This document shows, one piece after another, positions 1 through 4,742 of a DNA stretch of 8,757 bases. Every line of letters starts with the position of its first letter. Position 1 is the stretch's first letter. The translations under genes were made by a program, and so were the position numbers. The notes beneath the pieces were generated by a model. It saw only the letters and a program-made list of their open reading frames with translations. It ran no database searches and was not told the DNA's origin. The DNA is from Methanomicrobiales archaeon (GTDB lineage: Archaea; Halobacteriota; Methanomicrobia; Methanomicrobiales; Methanospirillaceae): assembly GCA_017883495.1 (NCBI GenBank), contig JADGNL010000147.1, positions 1-8,757 on the forward strand, written 5' to 3'.

Positions 1-702
1 AGGAGTTCGCGGCCGAGCTGCAGCGCCCCAATGAGGATCTCGAGCGGTTCGCGTACGTTGCCAGCCACGATCTTCAGGAGCCGCTCCGGTCGATCATCTC
101 GTTCTCGCAACTCATCGAGCGACGGTACAGGGATCGGCTCGACGAGGACGCGGCCGAGTATATCGACTTCATCGTCGACGGCGGCACCCGGATGCAGGCG
201 CAGATCAAGGATCTGCTCGCCCTTTCCCGCGTGGCCGCGACCGGCAGGACGCTCGAGGCGACGGACGCGGGCGCGGTGCTCGCGGAGGTTCTCCATGATC
301 TCACGGGGACGATCGAGGCCTCGGGCGCGACGGTCGAGGTCGGGGACCTGCCGTGGGTCATGGCCGACCCGGTCCAGCTCGGGCAGGTCTTCGCGAACCT
401 GATCGGCAACGCTCTGAGTTATCGTCGGGCCGATGTCCCGCCTCACGTCCGGATCGCGGCCGAACGCACGGGACATCTCTGTCAATTTACCGTGACCGAC
501 AACGGAATCGGGATCGACCCCCGAGTATCACGACCGGATCTTCGTGATCTTCCAGCGACTTCATACCCGCGAGGAGCACGAGGGCTCGGGGATCGGCCTT
601 GCGATCGTCAAACGGATCGGGGAACGGCACGGCGGCCGCATCCGTATCGAGTCCGCGCCGGGCGAAGGGTCGACCTTCTCCTTCACGATGGCGCCGGCCT
701 GA
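1..702 (+). pseudogene. Sensor histidine kinase, C-terminal part, frameshifted; 5' end outside window
   Basis: This is the dimerisation and ATP-binding part of a membrane or PAS-type sensor kinase that would phosphorylate a response regulator. Reading from base 3, the H-box SHDLQEPLR places the phospho-accepting His codon at 66-68. The N-box NLIGNA has its first Asn codon at 396-398, and the G1 box DNGIGIDP ends at 521. After that the frame is lost. Dropping one C from the C5 run at 518-522 restores the usual continuation EYHDRIFVIFQRLHTREE, then the G2 box GSGIGLAIVKRI, and a stop at 700-702. Without correction the protein would read junk to a stop at 759-761. The gene has no start in the window, so any PAS or sensor domains lie upstream. 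The break may be a real mutation, a sequencing error in the homopolymer, or (less likely) a recoding site. Family assignment is secure; the state of the gene is not. Confidence 0.85.
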
Positions 703-1648
703 GCGGGGGCGGAGCCGTTTCCCGTAGTGTGCTGTTCAGGGGGATGCCGTCGGCCCGGTAACTTCCCGTCGGCCCCGCGGGCAGAAGGTCGTAGACGTAC
801 TCTCCGTCGTAGGGAACCGGCTCGGCGTACAGCACGGCCGACCCATCGAGCAAGTCCCCGGTCCGCAGCGCGCCGAGAGTCCGCCCGTCCGTGGTGGGGT
901 GGCCGGGCGAGGCCGTGACCGTCCGGCCGTCGGCGAGCTCCAGGCGGACCACGACGTGCCCGGCCGGAACTGCTGTCTTCGCCGTCCGCAGCACGGGAGC
1001 CGCGACCCATGCCCCGTCCGGAGCGAGGGTCAGGACGGACGTTCCCTCCGCGAGCTCGTTCACCGGAACGGACCCCTGCGGCGTCTCGATCCGGGTGCAT
1101 TCCGCGAGACAGATGGGGCAGGTCAGGATCGCCGCTTCGGACCGCTGTTCGGCGATCGTGCCATCCGTGCGTATCACGCCCGAGACCCGGCGCCCCTCCC
1201 CCTCGGTGCCGAGCTGCATGCTGTACGTGAAAGAATCCCCCGTTGCCGGAGTGAGTGGTATGGCCTGCAGCCGCTTGTGCTCCCGATAGATCGCGAGCTT
1301 TGCAGCGTCCGAGAACGGCGGCAGGAGCCCCGTCCGGTTCACGATTGAGTCGAACTCGGCGGTATTGTTCTGGATGGCGGGAAAGACCTCGAGCGCCTTC
1401 GTCTGCTCGTCGCTGCGGGAGAGCGGGTAGTAGTCGGGGTCGCAATAGAAGAACCGGTCCTCGTCGTAATGGTCGAGGAGCATGTACTTCAGCTGCGGTT
1501 CCGTGTACGTCGTCGTGGACGGGGGCGCCGTGCAGCCCGCTGCGGCTGCGCCGAGAAGCACGACGAGACCGAGAACGTATCCCATGGGGAGCGCTGGCCG
1601 ATCGCGCGGTTGCAGCTCGCGGTTCCTTCGGGATCCCACGGCGATCAC
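683..1648 (-). CDS. Predicted lipoprotein with C-terminal Hint (intein-like) domain
   Basis: The 321-residue product starts with an Arg-rich stretch, a hydrophobic segment (residues 22-38) and a Cys at 39 followed by a Thr/Pro-rich linker, which fits a lipoprotein anchored on the outer face of the membrane. Residues 45-176 resemble a domain often found before such Hint modules (LDHYDEDRFFYCDPDYYP, YREHKRLQAI). Residues 177-184 read CPICLAEC. The Hint fold follows: block A CLAECTRIETPQG (180-192), block B TASPGHP (246-251) and a terminal strand YDLLPAG...ADGIPLNST. C180 sits where an intein has its first Cys, and N305-S306 resembles an intein end, but Leu replaces the usual penultimate His. 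Function of the family is unknown; self-cleavage is only a possibility. The start is uncertain: GTG at 1648 has a weak AGGA five bases upstream, GTG at 1639 would suit a leaderless transcript, and ATG at 1585 has neither a Shine-Dalgarno nor positive charges before the hydrophobic core. Confidence 0.82.
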   Translation of the reverse strand: MIAVGSRRNRELQPRDRPALPMGYVLGLVVLLGAAAAGCTAPPSTTTYTEPQLKYMLLDHYDEDRFFYCDPDYYPLSRSDEQTKALEVFPAIQNNTAEFDSIVNRTGLLPPFSDAAKLAIYREHKRLQAIPLTPATGDSFTYSMQLGTEGEGRRVSGVIRTDGTIAEQRSEAAILTCPICLAECTRIETPQGSVPVNELAEGTSVLTLAPDGAWVAAPVLRTAKTAVPAGHVVVRLELADGRTVTASPGHPTTDGRTLGALRTGDLLDGSAVLYAEPVPYDGEYVYDLLPAGPTGSYRADGIPLNSTLRETAPPPLRPAPS

Positions 1649-1663
1649 TGCGGTCCTGCAAGG

Positions 1664-1675
1664 ATATTACTTTCG
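1664..1675 (-). promoter_or_regulatory. Putative archaeal BRE/TATA box of the Hint lipoprotein gene
   Basis: On the minus strand the sequence reads CGAAAGTAATAT, an A-rich BRE-like stretch followed by a TATA-like element, in otherwise GC-rich DNA. It lies about 20 bases upstream of the GTG at 1648. A transcript starting about 25 bases downstream of its centre would begin near 1642, which suggests a leaderless or nearly leaderless message and favours the GTG at 1639 or the ATG at 1585 as true start. Based on sequence appearance only. Confidence 0.4.
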
Positions 1676-1846
1676 GCCGACCGCCGCGGACAGATGCGGG
1701 TTCGCCCTTCTCCTCCGGGCATCCCGACGAGCCCGGCCGTCGCGGAGATTTGAACGGTGGGATGTGTTTCGACCCCGATCTCCGGGACCACTCGAACGGC
1801 GTCTGCTTGTCCGGACGAATCGGGGCGGTCCGCCGGATCGGATGCC

Positions 1847-1854
1847 ATAATATG
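1847..1854 (+). promoter_or_regulatory. Putative TATA box of the PadR-ABC operon
   Basis: ATAATATG is the most AT-rich stretch before the operon. An archaeal start site about 25 bases downstream would fall near 1876, inside the ATATCG array, giving a leader of about 110 bases before the ATG at 1985. Position relative to the array fits repression by blocking initiation. No experimental support. Confidence 0.4.
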
Positions 1855-1866
1855 TAGAGAGCGCCA

Positions 1867-1902
1867 ATATCGATTTACCGATATCGTTTTCCCGATATCG
1901 GG
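1867..1902 (+). promoter_or_regulatory. Three-copy ATATCG operator array (14-bp period)
   Basis: ATATCG occurs at 1867, 1881 and 1895, exactly 14 bases apart. The first two 14-base units agree at 12 of 14 positions. The second copy is embedded in the palindrome CGATATCG (1879-1886) and the third in the perfect 12-base palindrome CCCGATATCGGG (1891-1902). The array sits between the presumed TATA box and the PadR-type gene and overlaps the predicted transcription start, the expected place for an autorepressor site. PadR proteins are dimeric and usually bind inverted repeats near their own promoters; that this array is the PadR operator is inference. Confidence 0.6.
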
Positions 1903-1971
1903 TCCTGCCACGGAGACAAAAGCCCGGAGGTCGGGACTCACGACGAAATGCTTGTCGGGAATCGAGCCCGA

Positions 1972-1979
1972 AAAGGAGA
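1972..1979 (+). promoter_or_regulatory. Shine-Dalgarno site deciding the PadR start
   Basis: AAAGGAGA lies five bases before the ATG at 1985. It fixes the start there rather than at the in-frame codon at 1757, which has no comparable site and would put the operator array inside the coding region. Confidence 0.8.
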
Positions 1980-1984
1980 GCCCC

Positions 1985-2485
1985 ATGAACGAGATGCGGG
2001 AGATGAAGAGTGCCATGTACGATATGCGAGATATGATGAAGAAACTCCATCGGCTCGGCCGGTACGGAGGATACGGCGGACTTAGGACCATGGTCCTGTA
2101 CACGCTCAGCGAACAGCCGAAGAACGGTGTGGAGATCATGGACGCGATCGAGATGATGAGCTTCGGCCATTGGAAGCCCTCGCCGGGCTCGGTCTACCCC
2201 TTGTTGAAGAAGGCCATGACCGAGGAGAACCTGATCCGGAAGCGGGAGGACGGTCGGTACGAGCTGACGCCCGAGGGGTGCGCCGAGATTGGGTACTTCG
2301 GCGTCGCGCGCAGCCCCGCCTCGACCTCGGTGGACGGCGTCCTCTCGGAGATCGACAGCCTGCTCTCCTACCTGGAGGACCTGCCGGCCGAGCGGGTGGC
2401 GCCGCACCGCGAGCGGCTCGACGAGATCGCCGCGCGCTTCGAACGGCTGCGCGGGAGGCTTGCGCATGGAAGCGAGCAGATTTGA
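1985..2485 (+). CDS. PadR-family transcriptional regulator
   Basis: The 166-residue product is a normal-length PadR protein, a dimeric winged-helix repressor usually released by small ligands. Residues 33-103 form the winged-helix domain, with the family signature SPGSVYPLLKKA (66-77), then NLIRKREDGRYELTPEG forming the third helix edge and wing. Residues 115-160 form the C-terminal dimerisation helices (SLLSYLEDLP, RERLDEIAARFERL). The N-terminus is unusual: Met at 1, 4, 7, 11, 14, 17 and 18, spaced to line one face of a helix. A strong Shine-Dalgarno supports the ATG at 1985. The next gene starts 20 bases before this gene's stop, and two ABC exporter genes follow, so it most likely controls the exporter and itself through the ATATCG array. 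The inducer is unknown; the Met-rich helix could hint at soft metals or at hydrophobic ligands, but this is speculation. Confidence 0.92.
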   Translation: MNEMREMKSAMYDMRDMMKKLHRLGRYGGYGGLRTMVLYTLSEQPKNGVEIMDAIEMMSFGHWKPSPGSVYPLLKKAMTEENLIRKREDGRYELTPEGCAEIGYFGVARSPASTSVDGVLSEIDSLLSYLEDLPAERVAPHRERLDEIAARFERLRGRLAHGSEQI

Positions 2486-2801
2486 GGGGCGGGGCATGCA
2501 GATGTTCGAGAACGACATGAGGGAACGTGAATGGATGTCGCACGAGATGGAGCACCGAATGCGATGCTGTGCTCATGCGATGCGCATCTGGAGCCGTGAG
2601 ATGCGGGCGCGGACCTCCGGTCCGACGGACGGTGACCAGGCGACCGACTCGCTCGACGAGGCCCTGACCGGGTTCGAGAGTGATCTCTCCTACCTGGAGG
2701 AGCTCCCGGAGAGCGGCATCGTTCCCTTCCGAGCCGAGCTGGACGGAATGGACAAGCGGTTGAAGCGAGTGATCGCGGGCCTGAAGGACACGGCGCCATG
2801 A
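2466..2801 (+). CDS. Small Met-rich protein sharing the PadR C-terminal domain, no winged helix
   Basis: The 111-residue product has no DNA-binding domain. Residues 62-106 align without gaps to PadR residues 115-159, with 18 of 45 identities, including SYLE-x-LP, P-x-R-x-x-LD and R-x-x-R. The DNA also shares a 17-base stretch (2363-2379 and 2685-2701), consistent with an old tandem duplication. Residues 1-46 carry nine Met, three His and a Cys pair (C34, C35); M11, M18, M32, M39 and M46 keep a seven-residue register. The ATG at 2466 has GGAGG at 2453-2457, eight bases upstream, and overlaps the PadR end by 20 bases; ATGs at 2496 and 2502 are alternatives. Its stop overlaps the ATPase start as ATGATG, so all are co-translated. 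It could pair with PadR and modulate it, or bind metal; both are inferences. It may also be a plain PadR C-terminal (Vir_C-like) domain protein. Confidence 0.8.
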   Translation: MEASRFEGRGMQMFENDMREREWMSHEMEHRMRCCAHAMRIWSREMRARTSGPTDGDQATDSLDEALTGFESDLSYLEELPESGIVPFRAELDGMDKRLKRVIAGLKDTAP

Positions 2802-3868
2802 TGGCGGACGGAGTTTCCGTGCCGCGGGAGGACGGCGGGCAGGCGATCGGCCCTCGCGCATCCGACGTTCGGGGCGAGGCGCCGACCGTGGCGATCCACG
2901 TCGAGAACCTGACGAAGCGGTTCGACGAGCTGGTCGCGGTCGACAGCGTCTCGTTCGAGATCGAGCGCGGCGAGGTCTTCGGCCTTCTCGGCCCGAACGG
3001 TGCCGGCAAGACCACCACCATCTCCATGCTCGCCACCCTGCTCAAGCCGAGCGCGGGCTCGGCCACGGTGGACGGCAAGGACATCGAGCGAGACCAGGAC
3101 GGGGTCCGTCGCTCGATCGGGATCGTCTTCCAGGACCAGAGCCTCGACGAGGAGCTGACGGCCTGGGAGAACATGGATCTCCACGGCCGCCTCTACCGGA
3201 TCCCGAGCGAGACCCGGCGCCAGCGGACCGCCGAACTTCTGGACCTGGTCGGCCTGACCGAACGGAAGGACGACATCGTCAAGACCTTCTCGGGAGGGAT
3301 GCGGCGGCGCCTCGAGATCGCGCGGGGCCTTCTTCATCACCCGGTCGTCCTCTTCCTGGACGAGCCCACGCTCGGCCTCGACCCCCAGACCCGGAACCTG
3401 CTCTGGGAGTACATCGCGAACCTGGCCCGGGAGAAGGGGATCACGATCATCCTGACCACGCATTATATGGAGGAGGCGGATCGGCTCTGCAACCGGGTCG
3501 CGATCATCGACCACGGGCGGATCATCGCCCTCGATACCCCGGACCGTCTGAAAGACGCGATAGGCGGGGACGTGGTGAACGTCCGGTCGACGACCCCCGG
3601 GGCAGTCGCGACTGCCCTGGACGAGCCCTGGATCAGCCGGATCGAGGTCCACGGCGGCGAGGCGACGATCAGCGTGCAGCACGCCGAACAGCACCTCAGC
3701 ACGATCGTGACCCGGCTCGTGGAGCGGAAGATCCCGATCGAGTCGATCGCGATCCGGAAGCCGACCCTCGAGGACGTCTTCCTCCACTACACGGGCACGA
3801 CGATCCGCGAAGAAGAGGCGGGCGGCATGGACCAGATGCGGATGTTCATGCGGCAGAGGAGGCGGTGA
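2798..3868 (+). CDS. ABC transporter ATP-binding protein (DrrA-type exporter)
   Basis: This is the cytoplasmic ATPase that powers the permease encoded next. The 356-residue product shows all motifs: Walker A GPNGAGKT (65-72), Q-loop Gln 112 (FQDQSLDE), signature SGGMR (165-169), Walker B VLFLDE ending at Glu 189, D-loop GLD (193-195) and switch His 222 (TTHYMEEAD). Residues 255-335 form the C-terminal extension seen in daunorubicin-resistance type ATPases and end with TLEDVFLHYTGTTIRE. All key residues are present, so it should be active. The start at 2798 overlaps the previous stop by four bases and adds about 30 residues before the usual family start; GTG at 2888 would give a standard N-terminus. 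Only one base separates its stop from the permease ATG. The substrate cannot be read from sequence; drug or lipid-like compounds are typical of the group. Confidence 0.95.
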   Translation: MMADGVSVPREDGGQAIGPRASDVRGEAPTVAIHVENLTKRFDELVAVDSVSFEIERGEVFGLLGPNGAGKTTTISMLATLLKPSAGSATVDGKDIERDQDGVRRSIGIVFQDQSLDEELTAWENMDLHGRLYRIPSETRRQRTAELLDLVGLTERKDDIVKTFSGGMRRRLEIARGLLHHPVVLFLDEPTLGLDPQTRNLLWEYIANLAREKGITIILTTHYMEEADRLCNRVAIIDHGRIIALDTPDRLKDAIGGDVVNVRSTTPGAVATALDEPWISRIEVHGGEATISVQHAEQHLSTIVTRLVERKIPIESIAIRKPTLEDVFLHYTGTTIREEEAGGMDQMRMFMRQRRR

Positions 3869-3869
3869 T

Positions 3870-4622
3870 ATGGATATCGTTTACACCCTCTGGCTCAGGA
3901 ACATGAAGCGCTACCTCCGGTCGAAGAGCCGGATCGTGGGGAGCATTGCGATGCCGCTCTTCTTCCTGGTCTTCCTGGGCTTCGGATTGAACTCGGTGGT
4001 GCAGCTCCCCGGACTCGGGGGGACAAACTACATCCAGTTCCTGATACCCGGCATGGTCGCGATGAGCGTGCTCTTCACCTCCGTCTTCTCGGGGGTCCAG
4101 ATCATCTGGGACAAGCAGTTCGGCTTCCTGAAGGAGACCCTGGTCGCCCCGATCTCGCGCCTGGAGATCATGGTGGGCCAGACCGTCGGCGGCGCGACCA
4201 CTGCCTTCATCCAGGGCGTCATCATTCTGGTCGTTTCGCTCTTCGTCGGGCTCCAGATCTCGAGCATCCCCGGGTTTCTGATCGCCTTCGGGTTCATGGC
4301 CCTGATCGGGATCGCGTTCACGGCGTTCGGGATCGCGATCGCGTCGAAGATGGAGGATATGACCGGCTTCCAGCTGATCATGAACTTCGTGGTCTTCCCG
4401 ATCTTCGGTCTCTCGGGCGCACTCTTCCCGATCAGCAGCCTTCCCGCCGTCGTCGCGCCGATCACCCTGCTCGACCCCCTGACCTACGGGGTTGAGGGAA
4501 TCCGGTACGGCCTAACCGGGGTCTCCCAGATCAATCCGCTTCTGAGTCTCGCGGTCCTCGGCGGGTTCACCGTGGCGGTGACCGTGATCGGGGCGTACCT
4601 GTTCCGGAAGATCCAGGTGTGA
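3870..4622 (+). CDS. ABC-2 type permease (DrrB-like)
   Basis: The 250-residue product is the membrane half of the exporter. Six hydrophobic segments can be seen at about 20-42, 57-82, 103-128, 135-160, 168-195 and 225-247. The segment DKQFGFLKETLVAPISR (about 81-97) is the coupling-helix region typical of ABC-2 permeases, and LLDPLTYGVEGIRYGL near 203-218 is the conserved motif before the last membrane span. Length is normal for DrrB-like proteins, which act as a dimer with two ATPase copies. GGAGG at 3858-3862 lies seven bases before the ATG, inside the end of the ATPase gene. It is the last gene of the operon. With no substrate-specific partner in the window, the cargo is unknown. Confidence 0.95.
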   Translation: MDIVYTLWLRNMKRYLRSKSRIVGSIAMPLFFLVFLGFGLNSVVQLPGLGGTNYIQFLIPGMVAMSVLFTSVFSGVQIIWDKQFGFLKETLVAPISRLEIMVGQTVGGATTAFIQGVIILVVSLFVGLQISSIPGFLIAFGFMALIGIAFTAFGIAIASKMEDMTGFQLIMNFVVFPIFGLSGALFPISSLPAVVAPITLLDPLTYGVEGIRYGLTGVSQINPLLSLAVLGGFTVAVTVIGAYLFRKIQV

Positions 4623-4742
4623 GGGGTTCCGGCTGCCGGTCGGTTCACCGGAAGGCATCCTGCCCCGAACCCATTTTTTCTCTCTGCCGGCTCCCTGCGG
4701 AGGGCTGCGGACCTGTCTCTGATCGAAAGAGCCGGAACGTTT
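4623..4742. terminator. Convergent spacer with T-tract terminator
   Basis: The exporter operon and feoB converge here. A run of six T at 4674-4679 followed by TCTCTCT is a plausible archaeal T-tract terminator for the plus strand. Further on, CCGGCTC (4687-4693) and GAGCCGG (4729-4735) form a perfect 7-bp inverted repeat with a long loop, followed by GTTTTC; this could contribute to ending transcripts from either side, but the loop of about 35 bases makes it weak. No gene is seen in these 120 bases. Confidence 0.5.

Larger units (their letters stand above)
1649..1984. other. Divergent intergenic region between lipoprotein and padR-like operon
   Basis: These 336 bases separate two divergent genes. 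The left edge holds the minus-strand TATA-like box. The right third holds a plus-strand TATA-like element, the ATATCG array and the padR-like Shine-Dalgarno. A GC-rich inverted repeat, CCGGGC (1715-1720) and GCCCGG (1731-1736) with a 10-base loop, lies in the middle and may be chance. An open frame runs in phase with the PadR gene from 1757, but its product shows no family resemblance and crosses the presumed promoter, so it is read as non-coding. No RNA gene was recognised. Confidence 0.6.

Noticed and set aside
561..1661. Long open frame on the minus strand in another phase of the lipoprotein gene
   Set aside because: Its translation is Arg/Gly/Pro-rich without any family motif, while the overlapping 683-1648 frame has a signal peptide and Hint motifs.
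1740..1775. Possible tRNA T-arm (GTTCAAATCTCC on the minus strand)
   Set aside because: The flanking bases do not form a T-stem and no anticodon or acceptor stem pairs with it.
1757..1984. In-frame upstream extension of the PadR gene by 76 codons
   Set aside because: It has no Shine-Dalgarno, gives low-complexity sequence with no PadR similarity, and would include the operator array, while the ATG at 1985 has a strong site.
2690..3787. 365-residue minus-strand open frame opposite the ABC ATPase gene
   Set aside because: It mirrors the codon bias of the ATPase gene, whose motifs are all intact; no own motif is seen.
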